Assembly: GCA_963210315.1 (NCBI GenBank) | Contig: OY723249.1 | Span: 186,001-250,000 of the forward strand | DNA from: Rhynchopus euleeides | Taxonomy: Eukaryota; Euglenozoa; Diplonemea; Diplonemida; Diplonemidae | Length of the DNA stretch: 64,000 bases | Reading direction: 5' to 3' | Shown: positions 12,204-23,320 of the stretch, in pieces | Position numbering within the stretch: position 1 is the stretch's first letter | Layout: each line of letters opens with the position of its first letter | Notes under the pieces: generated by a model | Seen by the model: the letters and a program-made list of their open reading frames with translations, nothing else | Databases searched by the model: none | Told to the model about the DNA's origin: nothing | Made by a program: the position numbers and the translations under genes

Positions 12204-13160
12204 CCACCTGATTTTGACCCGAGTTTGGTGGAATTTGGTGGAGTTTGGCGGAGTTTGGTGGAGTTTAGTGGAGTTTGGTGGCGTTCGGTGGTGTTGTGTG
12301 GTGGTTCCCTGCAAAAAATCAAATGTCCTATGGGGCGGAGGGCGCTGGGGACTGGGCAGTGGCCGTTCCACATGCCCTTCCCCTCGTGACTTACCCTGTC
12401 GCCACCCCACTTCACGGAAAAAACCTGACTACGCAGCAACAGGGTCATGCTTGCGGCGGTATGCAACCACCAGGACAGTCTGTTTCGGGTTCGCAAAGCC
12501 TAGTACGCTGCCTTGCCGTAGGGACCCAGATACTGAGGACACCCCTGTGAGAACACTGAGGGAAGATGTTGGGCTGCCTAGTTGAAGCAGGCTTCGGGGT
12601 GACCGAGGCAGAGCACCCTGCCCAGAACATGAACAAGACTGTTCGACTGACGGGGAAGAACCTGGTGGGCAGGTGTGGTCTTCGGCGCAATGCTTGGAGA
12701 TATAAGGAGCCTTCTCTTCAAGGCTACCACTTATGTTGGACTTGGCCTTCGCTCCTGTGAGCAGTGAAAAAAGTGAGGGACGCCGTTCTTCCCCTCTGAC
12801 TGACGACCAGTGATGACGTAGCGAAGGACCTTGAATGGGGTTTGAACCCGAGAGAGTCAATACTCAACCAAAGGTATTCTCCAGGACCTGGCACGGAACG
12901 GACGATACGAACGCTCCCACCGTGCGCACGGACCTGTCTGCGACTCTACAAGGAACCACGGGGTGGGGCGCGCACATCACCCGGAGGCCTCAAGGAGCGT
13001 GCCTGACCTGCACGACTCCGCTGCGCCAGCTACAAGGCGGCTGACCTCCATTTTGTAGCTGATTTTGGCCCGAGTTTGGTGGAGTTTGGCGGAGTTTGGT
13101 GGAGTTTGGTGGTGGTAAAGTGGAGATTTTCGAAGATTGGTTTCGGGCAAAATCAGGTGG
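12204..13160. mobile_element. CCACCTGATTTTG-ended transposon, 957 bp, 5-bp duplication
   Basis: The ends are CCACCTGATTTTGACCCGAG and the complement of CCACCTGATTTTGCCCGAAA. GAGAA stands immediately outside both ends, a 5-bp target duplication. Just inside the ends are clustered GAGTTTGGTGG units, probably subterminal binding sites. The interior has no convincing ORF. A second, end-truncated copy lies in opposite orientation at 30163-31228. Confidence 0.75.
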
Positions 13161-13202
13161 GAGAAGCATACACCAGGCTAAATCGTACTCGCTTATTCAA
13201 GA

Positions 13203-13302
13203 CAATGCCGTTCAGCAACTGTGGGAGGACAGTTCCGGACGACTTTATGTTGAGCGGACATACTTCGCCACTTCGCTACGCTTCGTCCCTCGTTACGAGT
13301 AA
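13203..13302 (+). repeat. Short dispersed repeat (CAGCAACTGT family), internally deleted copy
   Basis: It starts CAGCAACTGTGGGAGGACAG and ends near ACGAGTAA. Longer relatives lie at 53541-53720 (same strand) and about 36985-37160 (inverted). The last residues of the upstream minus-strand membrane protein read into this repeat. Confidence 0.5.
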
Positions 13303-16300
13303 TGTCCGCATGGGTGCGGCATGGGCACAGGGGCAGTCACAAATCAAAAGGCAGGCTCTTCGGGTGTCGGCTGTCCTCCTGCAGCTCCTGCTGCTGCGGG
13401 GGAGGTTCCTGCTGCTGTCCTGTGCGTCAGGAGCACGCCGAACCCAGCACACCAGCAGGAGGGCCAACACAGCCACGGCAACGACAGAGCCCACCACGAT
13501 GCCTGCGATAGGACCAGCACTCAGCCCATCATCCCCTGCGTCAGGAGGAGTGCGAGGCGTGTCCACAGGAGGAGGCACAGGTGTGTCCACAAGGGTGGGT
13601 GTACAGGTGTGGTAGTCCTTCCCATCGCGTGTGTCAAGGCTCAGGGAAAAGCCGCCGCCGCAGGTGAGCACCAGACAGCGCCTGTCGTACGTCTGCACTG
13701 TGGTGAGGGCATCCTGCGTGCACACTGCGGCTGTGGTGTGGCCACTCGTCTGTGCGACTTGAACAGACAGGTCGAGCTGCGAGGCATGCGTCACGTTTGT
13801 AAGGTTGGAGTGTGCCACAGCAGATGCACCGAGAGCGTCGACAAGCGCGTCAGCCGCTGCGGCGGTTGTCGCGGCAGGCACCACCCCAGACACTGCGACG
13901 GACAGGGTGCCGCAGGAGGCACCGACACACACTTCCCGTGTGCCACGTGCAGTGGCCGCAGCACGAAGGGTGTCCAGCAGGGCCTGCAGGCCGGCACGGG
14001 ACCCACAGCGTGATGGCGACACTCATGTGCACGTCAGCAGGTGCAGGGCCAGCAACAGGGATCTCGCAGAGGGGTCCCGCAGGCACAGCGCTGAGAGGTG
14101 GTGCAGGTGGCAGTCGCGTCACCGAACACACGGCACGTCTTGTCCTCAGTGCAGAACCGCAGTGACGGGACGGGCGGTGCAGGTGTCGGTGCTCCTACGT
14201 CGTTCCACAGGAACAGGCCGGCATTGCTGTTCCCCTCTCCCGTGATGATGGTGCTGCTGGTGTGGAAGCACGACACGGCTGTTGTCCTTGGGGTTGGCAT
14301 CGTGTGCGACACCAGCAGCTTCCCGGTCTCCACAGAGTACACCCGCATGTCACCGGTTCCCACCACCACCAGCCTGCTCCAGTCCTGAGAGAAGGACGCG
14401 TCGGAGAAGTGTTTGCTCACCGCTATCGTCTTGTGGAGGGTGTAGTCGCTCAGGTTGTAGATCATCATCGCACGCCGCGCTGATCTGATTGAAGCAAGAT
14501 TCGCGAAATACAGACCGTCTGGTGACACGTGGATGACGTAGTCTGCGCTGTCAGCTGACAGCGACTTCAGAACAGCACCAGTCGTTGCATTCCACACAAT
14601 GATCCTGGAAGTCCTGCCAGACCAGACGCTGATGAGTCTCCCCCCGTCAATGGTGTACGACAAGCTGCGAGCCCACGTGATGTCATTCGTTGTGAGGGAC
14701 ATCGCCAACGCACCAGTCTCAGCATTGCAGATCTGGATGCGGCCGTCACTGTGGCCAGAAGCAACACGTGTCCCGTCTGGTGAGTATGCAACAGACAAGG
14801 TGTACCCTGTCCATGGGTCCCACCACAGCTCCGTCCCGCTGCTCAAGCTGACAACAACAACACCGGCTGTAAACAGTGACACCACCACCTTGTCCCCATC
14901 AGGCGAAAACGCAACGTCGTCCACATCGTACTTGGTGTAGGAGGGCACTGTGAGGGCAGCACCTGTCGTCACGTTGTACACCTGGTATCTACCCGACCCC
15001 AGCACTGTAACCAGCGTGTCGTCATGCGACACTGCGATGTGATAGGGCGTGGCTGACACCTTTGCAAGCTCCACCCTGCAGTGCGAACCCGCACCACTGG
15101 GGCATGGTGCGAGGGGCACATCAGGCGTTGCGGGTGCAGGTGTTGGAGGTGCGGTTGGTGCCACGTCGTTCCACAAGAGCAGTCTCGCACTGGACGCGAA
15201 GTCTCCCGTGATGATGGTGTCGCTGGTGTGGAAGTACGATACTGAGAGAGTCCAGTCTGGCATGCGGTGCGACTCCAGTAGGTGCCCGGTCACCACAGAG
15301 TACACCTCCATCCGACCCGCACCCACCACCACCACCTTGCTCCAGTCCTGGGAGAAGGACATGTCCCAAGAGGACGACGTCAGGAAGGTCAACCCAGTGC
15401 GAATCTTCTTGTGGATGGAGTAGTCGCTCAGCTTGTAGATGTGCACAGGGTCATTTGTCGTGCGGCTCAGACTCGCAAAGTAGAGACCATCTGGTGACAC
15501 CTGTGTGGTGTACACATCGCTTGTGTGATCTGTCAGCGTCTTGAGAACAGCACCAGTCGTTGTGTCCCACACAACAACCTCGTCCTCGTCCTTTGCCACA
15601 CTGATGAGTCTTCCCCCGTCGATGGTGTACGTCAAGGATCGAACGTCATCGGTGTGACCCCCAGTGAGGGACAACACCAACGCACCAGTCGCAGCATCCC
15701 AGATCGAGATATTGCCTTCGTAGTCCCCAGAAGCAACACGCGTCCCGTCTGGTGAGTATGCAACATATGTGGAGAATTCCTGTGAGCTGTTCGACCACAG
15801 TTCTGTCCCGCTGCTCAAGCTGACGACAGCAATCCCATCAAAAGACAGTGCCGCCGCCACTTTGTCCCCATCAGGAGAGAACGCAACGTCGTATGTATAC
15901 TCGTAAGGGAAGACTGTGGGGGCACCTGTGCTCAGGTTGTACACGCGCACACCATTTGATCCGACAGCAACCATACTGTCGTCAGGCGAAACTGCAATAC
16001 CCCAGGGATAGTGCAGCCCGCTATCAAGCTCTGCGATGCACTGCGGACCCGCATCACTGGGGCAGCTTGAAAGGGCATGCGGGACGTTTGCGATGGGAGC
16101 GCAGAGACTGTCACTCAGCCTGGTCATGCCGTCCCAGGGGGACAGCCCGCACCCTGCGGTGTGGAGGGGTCCGATGAACTGCAGCTCCGTGCTGTTGATC
16201 TGCATCTCCCCAAACCAGGCAGCGCAAATGGTGCAAAGGGTCGTCTTGCATGTCGTCGCAACATCTTCGCTGATGAGACTGTAGCCGGGCCCGCATTCCA

Positions 16301-16391
16301 TCCCCTCTGTGACGACAATGGTGCTGCAGACGGGATCGGCAGCTGTGAGTGCACCGACACACAGCGACAGCAGTGTTGCTGCGGCTGCCAT
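13276..16391 (-). CDS. Secreted/membrane-anchored protein with two WD40 propellers, frame-broken
   Basis: The first frame runs from the ATG at 16391 (MAAAATLLSLCVGALTAADP, a signal peptide) to a stop at 14034. It holds 14 WD40-like repeats in two blocks of seven, with recurrent AVSPDD, AFSPDGDKV and AYSPDGTRVASG phrases, joined by a short proline-rich linker (TAPPTPAPATPD). A Cys-rich stretch follows (about 14170-14040). A second frame (about 14022-13276) continues with an SEA-like alpha/beta domain (GLQALLDTL, GTLSVAVSG), then Cys residues, a proline/threonine linker and a transmembrane helix (GPIAGIVVGSVVAVAVLALL) with a short basic tail. The beta strand expected between them (HMSVAITLW) lies in the third frame. 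The shifts are too close together for introns, so indels or decay are likelier. WD40 propellers outside the cytosol are uncommon. The ligand is unknown. Confidence 0.75.
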
Positions 16392-17837
16392 GGCTGCGGT
16401 GTGTGCAGGTGTGTGTGTCGTATCTGTCGGGGCGGTGGTGTCAGGGCTGTGGTGCGGGGTGGGTGGGGTGGTGCCAGTCGCACGAGTTTCGATTTTGACG
16501 AGAGGCATGCCTGAACCTCCCAGTCGTTCCCTCGCTGAAGGAGCAGGCCCTTCGTCCCCACTCCTCTGCAGCACAATGAACATTCCTCATCCCCGCCCCA
16601 TGCCGACCACAAGGCGGGGGGGCGTTGGGTGCACCCTATCCTCAAATGCGATGGGGAAATCGCAAAAAACGCAAAAAAAACGCGAAAATCGCAAAAAATC
16701 GAAACCATTATCTGGGGTGATCAAAACCACGTTTTTGACCCACACGCAACTGACACTCAACCCACACGGAACACCCCTTGCAGATTTTTCGAGAAATAGG
16801 GCGGGTTGTTTTCTAGGGAACATGTTCACTCTTGTGCTGTCATTCTACTGATCCCAGTGACTCCCGCGCAGCACTGGGTTCCGACATGATGTCGGAGCGA
16901 TTCAACAAGAAAGCTCTTTGTGCCCCTCCCGCCGGATCGATTTCACTCCCCGATTTGCTGATGTGGTGTGCGTGTGTGTGACAGTGGTAGAGATCACATC
17001 AAGAGCAAAGCGCCCAGTGTGCTCTACACGACTGCAAAAAAAAGGAAGATTCGCGTGCTGTGTGGGTCTCAAAACCCTGGGGGGAAAAAAAGGACACAAA
17101 AAGAAACCCCCAGTTGGCGACGCCGAACTGCCCAACAAAAGATCCACAGTGTGTTTATGAGTTCCGGTTCCGATTCATCGTGCCCTCCCACTCCCCAAAG
17201 GGCCTCTTGCCGAGCCAACATTCCGTGCCTCTTTTAGGGGACGGAGTCGGGGTAGGGAGGAGAGGGGCAGGGTGGTGTGTGCGCGTGCCCAGTTGTTCCG
17301 GGTGTTCGGAATCGTAACTGGGAGGTGGGGACGGTAGAAATGGGATGAGGGGTGTGTGTGTGTGTGCGTGCTTTTGAAATGCTTGGGAGACGAAAGCAAG
17401 GGGTTGGGAGCAGGCAGCAGTGCCCAACCGCAGCCCACCGCCGCAGGGCGTGGCTGAGCTGGGGGTGACCTGAAACCTCGGCAAAGCCAACCTTCAAAAC
17501 ACGGGTGGCCGGTGAAAACGGGTAAAACTAACCTCACGCACTGGCGGCGTTCGCTCGAGATGTCGACAGCTGCCTTCGCTCTGTGACAACCTGCGCGGGT
17601 GTGGCACATCTGTTGTCAGGCCGGTTCACTGTTCTGCACATCTGAGCTCAGGCGCCCGATATTAAAATGTATCGTAGCTGATTCCATAGGAGATTCCGGG
17701 AGATCGGTCCTCGACTTTTGGGATTTGGAACACGCTGACATTCGATTCGCACCCACATGCTTCATCTCGCCCGCACTACAGCTTGGGCGGGAAGGATGCT
17801 GTTCTGTATTTTCTCTCAATATGGTTTCTGTTCGTTA
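16392..17837. other. Intergenic, no gene seen
   Basis: It contains A-rich short repeats (CGCAAAAAACGC type, about 16655-16700), a (GT)n run near 17355 and otherwise unremarkable sequence. No domain-bearing frame was found. Confidence 0.45.
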
Positions 17838-18152
17838 CACGGTGGACTCCAGCGGCCCTAGCGGGAGTCTGGGAGCGGGAGTCTGAGCGGGTGTCAAAGA
17901 CTCCCGCTAGCGGGAGTCTATACTCCCGCTAGGGGGAGTCTGACTCCCCCTAGCGGGAGTCTTTTCACCTATTTTCATCCATTTTTCCCATGATATAGTT
18001 ACAGTCTACTGGCGTGGGGGGTAAAATCATGGTGGAAGAGGGATGGGGAGGGGCTTGTTTTGCTTCTGTCAGTTTCCCCGGACTCTGGACTACCTACCTA
18101 TCCTCCTGGTAGCGGCTGCACCTGCGGAGGTGAGCGGTTAGAATTTGAGGTG

Positions 18153-19290
18153 TCAAAGTGCGGCCATCGCCTGTCGTAGTTGTGTTACACCTTGGGCAAG
18201 ACAAGCCATCCTGCAGGCCTCATCTTCTTCGTCAGAACTGTCATCCCCCTCCTGCTGTGCGCGTTGGTCAAGCGTGCTCAAAGTCGCCTCGGATGACACG
18301 AATGGTGTGAAAGTCGCCCCCAGCGGGATTGGCATTTTGCACAAGCAGAGCGATAATTTGCGGTGTCCTTCGGGGAACCGGGACAGGAAGTAGGGCGCGC
18401 TGATGGGTTCAACGAAGTCCTGTGTGTTGCAGTGCACAAACCCCTTCTGCAGCTGTGTCAACTGTGTGCAAAGAACATACACAGCCAATCTATGAGCGTG
18501 TCGGGTGTGCAGACACGGACACAGAATGACTTCTCTATACCCGAGGATCCCGTCCTGCGACAGGTGCGCAACCTTCCAAGGCATGCCCGATGCGCGCCGC
18601 TTCTCTTCTGCCATCGCAAGATCTCTCTCGTAAGTTGCGGAGCTGGCGATTGTAACGGCATCTTTCTTGCGATGTCCGTTCTCTGCTTCTTCAAATTCGT
18701 CGTTGTTCTGCAGAGGCACTGCATCTTCTGGAGCCCACCAATGATGGAGACTGTGTACGTAGGCATTGCGCGTTGATCCCTTTTCGGCATGCTCCATCAA
18801 CCAGTGAAATATATGCCCTGAGATCCGAGCACGCAAGAAGGGAATCCGGGCTGACTCATCCTTGCATCCCCAGAAGTGCCAGGGGATGTCTGCATACCGG
18901 AAATGCATGAGGTCTGCAAGGGAGACAAAGAGGTAGCGGAACAAGCCCTTGTAGGTGTGTCCTGTGACATGGCAAGCACGACCTTCCGGAACTGAGCACC
19001 TGTCCCATTCTGCGACACATTCAGTGCAAGGTTTGTACAGGTCTTGTCGAATATTTTTTTGTTGTCTCATCCAGTACCCTGATCAGCCGCATGGCGAGCC
19101 CCTTGCAGTCATGGAGTGCTGGGGTGACGTAGCGGGCATTGGGAAGCACACCTGCCAAGAGGGAGGGGTAGCCAGCCTCTTTTATCTCAGAGAGAGTCAG
19201 GTGCGGGTATCGATGCACCTGTTGATACCAGCGTTCTTCTGGGATGTCGCACAGTGAGCATCGGTGCCCTCGCCCCCCGCATCGCCTCAT
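18153..19290 (-). pseudogene. Transposon-borne Cys/His-rich protein, frame-broken at a poly-A run
   Basis: The first frame starts at 19290 (MRRCGGRGHRCSLCDIPEER) and the second ends at 18153. They overlap at about 19040-19070, where a run of seven A could allow a one-base slip linking DETTKK to NIRQDLYKPC. The joined product would be about 380 residues, with Cys/His clusters (CGGRGHRCSLC; CTECVAEWDRC), the phrase PALHDCKGLAMRLIRVL, a His/Trp-rich middle (YVHSLHHWW) and an acidic tail. It is the main coding region of the element, so a transposition-linked role is plausible. I see no DDE or other catalytic signature, and the family is unrecognised. Confidence 0.55.
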
Positions 19291-19308
19291 TGTTGCCCAC
19301 TGCTGATC

Positions 19309-19406
19309 TATACTCCCGCTAGCGGAAGTTGGACTCCCCCTAGTTGAGACTCCCGAAAAGGGTTAAACCCGGTAGTGGTACCCTACCCCCGCTGGAGTCC
19401 ACCGTG
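19309..19406. repeat. Internal copy of the transposon right terminus
   Basis: It matches the true right end at about 20106-20187 almost base for base, apart from a short insertion (AACCCGGTAGTGGT region), and also ends CCACCGTG. No matching TA duplication is seen next to it. Confidence 0.7.
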
Positions 19407-19555
19407 CAAGGCCGGATCAGCCCACGGGTGGGTTTGAGGAAGAAATCTGGGGGGGCAAATTTTGCTGCGACTTCCGGTTTCACCCGGCCGAACTCCAGCA
19501 TCTATCCAGACCCACGGTGCCAAGCCGTTCGCCCGTGTCGCGATCATTCGCGGCT

Positions 19556-19936
19556 TCAGGCTGCCCCCGACGACACGTTTGTATCCTGCACCTTGCCATA
19601 CTTCGCCTCCACCTTGTATATGACGGAGAGCGCCCTCCTTCCGCATCGTTGCGACTTCCCTGACAGCGAACTTATCCATGTCAGGGAAGACATGGCGATG
19701 ATTGCGTTGGCCACCTGGGTGCTGTGCTTGTGGAGCTCCTTGCTCAACACCGTTGCTAGGAGCCTTCTAATGGATCCCAGTGTCAGCACACTGCCCCCTT
19801 TTTTAACAGGGAAGGCCGTGCAAAAATCATGCACAATGTTCGTCGCCTCCGCAGCCTCGGGACTCTCTGCGCTCTTCTTCTTCTTAATCGACTTTGCCGC
19901 CGGCTTCGCTGCCGGCTTCGTTGTCGTCTTCCCCAT
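19556..19936 (-). CDS. H2B-like histone-fold protein inside the transposon
   Basis: The 126-residue protein starts MGKTTTKPAAKPAAKSIKKK, a Lys/Ala/Pro tail like those of histone H2B or H1. Residues about 48-85 (SVLTLGSIRRLLATVLSKEL then HKHSTQVANAIIAMSS) align without gaps to the C-terminal part of H2B. They preserve the S-T-I spacing, the ELxKH motif and the hydrophobic pattern, at roughly a quarter identity by eye. The first histone helices are not obvious. The reading frame is intact. It is either a captured, divergent host histone or an unrelated basic protein, and only a structure prediction would separate these. Confidence 0.45.
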   Translation of the reverse strand: MGKTTTKPAAKPAAKSIKKKKSAESPEAAEATNIVHDFCTAFPVKKGGSVLTLGSIRRLLATVLSKELHKHSTQVANAIIAMSSLTWISSLSGKSQRCGRRALSVIYKVEAKYGKVQDTNVSSGAA

Positions 19937-20187
19937 TTTTGTGAATCAGGTCTGCGAGCTGGGATGGGTGGAAACGTCCGTTTCGTTTGGTGTGGCTGTA
20001 CTTCAGTGACGAGTGCCACATTGCATAGGTATCATGGGAAAAATGAGTGAAAATAGGTGAAAAGACTCCCGCTAGGGGGAGTCAGACTCCCGCTAGCGGG
20101 AGTCTATACTCCCGCTAGCGGGAGTTGGACTCCCCCTAGTTGAGACTCCCGAAAAGGGTTACCCTACCCCCGCTGGAGTCCACCGTG

Positions 20188-20744
20188 TAGCGCTTCCCAC
20201 CCACACGCCTGGTCGTGAGTGGGGAGCGCAAAAAGGGCACAATCAAATCACGCGACACATTCCAGCCACAAATTTTGTGTATTTTGTGGCTGTGCAGTGT
20301 CGTTCTTTTTCTGTAACACTTGGATTGAATGACTTCCGCATCTGATAGAATCAGGGTTGCAGGGCACTTCTCGCATCGAGGCCTTGCAAATCGGCAATTA
20401 GCTCGTGAGCTACTTCGCGAATCCGCCCCGCTTTCATCGCTTGCAACTCGTAAAACACAAAAAATACGCGAGCTAGACATCCTTCTGTCGGTGACACACT
20501 TCCCACCCTGGCAAAAACAAATAAACGGAACGAAAAGAAAGTGTTGCTGGGCGCCAGTCCCTCCTAGTGTCGTACTTCCTCCAATACACACATTGCCGTG
20601 CTGTGCTTTGGATGGCAAAACAACAACAACACATAGTTCACCCGGAACAAACCCACCAAGAATGCCCGATCAACGAAACACAACAATCGTCCCGACCAAC
20701 CAGAACGCTCCACAGCACCCCCTCACCCCACCCCACCTCACCCC
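20188..20744. other. Intergenic, no gene seen
   Basis: It lies between the transposon and the 3' end of the expansin-like gene. A-rich and CA-rich stretches occur at about 20500-20745. No coding signal was found. Confidence 0.45.
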
Positions 20745-22287
20745 TCACAGGAGATAGCGCTCAACGGTATCATCGCTGTAGGCCGAGGGGGAGTGGCAGC
20801 CGACTGAGCTGGGTGCAGACCGCACCTTGTAAGGGTATTCCGTGAGGTGGTGGCGCACATGCCCCTCCGGCGGCACCAGCGCGTGCTCGAAGGACTGCAG
20901 CACCACAGGCCTCACCGCGCTGCTGCGGAAGGCGCGGTGGCACCCCGCACACGCCAACGCCAGCAGCAGCACCCACACCGCCAGGATCACCGGCAGCAGC
21001 CACGGGAAGTCATCCCCCTCCTCCTCCGCCTCCGACTGATAGTTCGCCTTCAGGCTCCACACCGTCCCGGGCTCCGGCAGCCCCACCCCCGCCCCACCGT
21101 ACTGCAGCACCGCGGTGGCCACCAGCGAGTCGCCCCCTATGCCCACCAGGCTCAGGGCCACCTCGGCAGCCCCAACACCCGGCGGCACGGGGCAGACAAA
21201 GGCATTGCCGTACCACACCTCGGAGGGGGTGCAGGGCACGAAGTCGGCTGTGCCTGGCACGGCGCCTGCAGAGGAGAAGGCAACGGAGAGCGACGCGACC
21301 ACCCCAAACCCTTCGACGTTGCGGAAGGCCAGGCCGAACGCGGTGGCGTTGGCGGAGCCCAGCTCCGCCTCGATGGGAACAGCCGACCCTCCGCACCGCA
21401 CCGCCGTGACAGTTAAAGAGTAGTTCGCCCCTGCGAAGCTGCAGGTGAGGGGCGCCGACACCGCAGCGCCGCCCCCGGTGGTGGTGGTGGTGGCGGTGGG
21501 GGAGGGGGGGGGGCGAACCCGAGACACCAGGAGGGTCTGCCTGGGCAGCTCCCCCGACCAGGAGCAGGATAGAGGCGTTGGAGAGGCCGATCGACAGCTG
21601 TGGGTCGTCGTGCACACCCCGGATCTGCACCACCCCGGTGCGGCTGGCCCCGCAGGGGCACATCGGGAGGGGGTTGGTGGGGTTGGTGGTGGTGGTGGCG
21701 GCCTCCTCGGTGGAGGTGGCGGGCGGGGTGGCTGCGGCGGCGTCGCAGCGTATCTCGAAGCACCTCCCGCAGACCTTGCCCCCGTTGAACTTCTCGGGGA
21801 ACATGCCGATGAGGGTCCTGCTCAGGGAGGCGAACTTTCCCTGGGGCGCGAACCCCGGCAGCTGCTGCGAGATGCCGGCGCACCACTCCCCGCGGTCCGA
21901 CAGGGATGCGGACGGAGGGGGCCCCGCCGCAAGGTCCTGCTCGGCACGGTGATACCCCTCCATGGCAAACACGCCCATCGCTGCAGCGAGCAGCGGGGCA
22001 CGGATGCTGTAGGGAGAGCAAAACCACGGCAGCAGGCCCTCTACACCCCCCCGTCGCATATCAGGAGTGTGGTGCTGGCGGCGGTGTGGAGATGGGGCGA
22101 AAGGGGGGTGTAGAGGGGAGGAGAGGGAAGAGGAGGAGGAGACGGAGGCAGAGGGTATCGGTGGCAGTGCTGCGCTGCAGAGGTCGTCTCGGATGAGGTG
22201 GGTCAGATCGGAGAGGGTCAGAGCGCAGACGGTGCTGAGGAACAGAGACGCGGGGGCCAGGGGGCCCTTGGTGCGGTGGGGCGACAT
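20745..22287 (-). CDS. Expansin-like (DPBB) type I membrane protein, frame-broken at a C run
   Basis: From the ATG at 22287 an N-terminal hydrophobic stretch (APASLFLSTVCALTLS) could be a signal. The middle has expansin/double-psi-barrel features: GEWCAGISQQLPGF, SLSRTLIGMF, KVCGRCFEIRCD and MCPCGASRTGVVQIRGVHD. The frame is lost at a C-rich run (about 21508-21517 on the + strand, G-rich). One base more or fewer there links it to the frame ending at 20745. That part adds a beta-rich region (SFAGANYSLTVTAVRCGG), a transmembrane helix (FPWLLPVILAVWVLLLALAC) and a cytosolic tail with YPYKV. Expansins loosen polysaccharide walls without hydrolysis, and a membrane-tethered form would be unusual. 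The exact start is uncertain; an ATG about 230 nt downstream is an alternative. Confidence 0.5.
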
Positions 22288-22398
22288 GGCGCGGGGGGCA
22301 GCTACGGCAAGGCGGGGGTGTGGAGTTGAGAAAAACGAGAGAGAGAGATGCAGCGTGCCGTTTGCTTTAGCTGACGCGAGTAGCACGCCAGCAGGCAC

Positions 22399-22727
22399 GG
22401 TGTGGGGGGGGGGGGGTGGATGGAAACCAGAAGGGAAGAAGGGGGTTGTTTAAAAAGAACTAACTAGAAGAAAGAAGCAGTGCAGATGCAACAGAGCCCA
22501 GACGGCTCACTTCCTCCCCTTCACACAAGATGCGAGGGTGGTGTAGCGGTGGGGAGGGGTAAGGCAGAGAAACCCCTGTCTATCGGACTGATTCAGGAAG
22601 AAGAATGCAAGGCAGGGCAAGGCAAGGCAAGGCAAGGCAAGGCAAGGCAAGGCAAGGCAAGCCCCACAGGGCCAGGCCCGTCTTCCGCACGAGAGAGCGG
22701 GGGGGGGGGGGGGGGGAAGAGAATCAA
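22399..22727. repeat. (GGCAA)n microsatellite and poly-G tract
   Basis: A pentanucleotide GGCAA array of about ten units lies at roughly 22611-22660, and a G run of about 17 at 22699-22716. No gene is seen. Confidence 0.8.
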
Positions 22728-22763
22728 CACGGTGGGATCTTGTAAATTTTACATGTATAACTA

Positions 22764-23320
22764 AACCCCCCTCACGACTATTGTTTACCTACAGGTATTG
22801 TTTACATAAAATTATTTACATGTATTGTTTACATCCGATTATTATTTACGTGCAATTATTTTATTTTTCGGGGGGTTCAAAAATATTTCCAAGGTGCTCT
22901 GAGGAGTGAGACTTGGTGCCTCTGTCACCAAAGTGACCCCACCAGGATCCGCGCAGGTTCCAAACGTTCAAAAGAACCGGGTTTGGAAAGCCCGGTGAGG
23001 GGGTCCCGCCTGGGTGGGTGGTGTGGTGGGCTAGCTGCCTCCCAGTCACTGAATCAGACCAACATTTCATGGATGAATCTTGGCACCGATACCACCAAAA
23101 TGACCCCACTACGATCCGCACGGAGTCCGAAAAGGACAATGGAAGTGGAAAATCGCGATTCCGCACAGGTTTCGAAAAAAAATGCTGAACTATGTAAACA
23201 GTACGTGCGTGTAAAATCATTTACACGTATTGTTTACAGTGAATATTATTCACAGCTATTATTTACATGCACATCTACTATTTACATGAAGCCAGGTAAA
23301 CAATAGCTGTGACCCCCCTT
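22764..23320. mobile_element. TA-inserted element, 557 bp, ends with CTATTGTTTACCT
   Basis: It interrupts the CTACAAGTATA border motif exactly at TA, leaving TA on both sides. The left end is AACCCCCCTCACGACTATTG. The complement of the right end is AAGGGGGGTCACAGCTATTG, so the inverted repeat is good except that the six C are replaced by six G. The interior holds a diverged internal duplication of a block containing CCAAAGTGACCCCACCAGG. Confidence 0.7.

Larger units (their letters stand above)
17838..20187. mobile_element. CACGGTGG-ended DNA transposon, 2.35 kb, coding
   Basis: The ends are CACGGTGGACTCCAGCGG and its complement, flanked by TA at 17836-17837 and 20188-20189. Inverted-repeat homology extends about 150 bp inward. 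It includes clustered palindromes GACTCCCGCTAGCGGGAGTC and the phrase CTTTTCACCTATTTTCA near both inner borders. Two minus-strand coding regions lie inside. A second partial right end (19309-19406) sits internally, which implies nesting or an internal duplication of the terminus. Confidence 0.85.

Noticed and set aside
12429..12860. 143-residue minus frame in the CCACCTGATTTTG element, partly shared with the second copy
   Set aside because: The frame is not preserved through the second copy. Differences are not biased to third positions, and no domain is visible.
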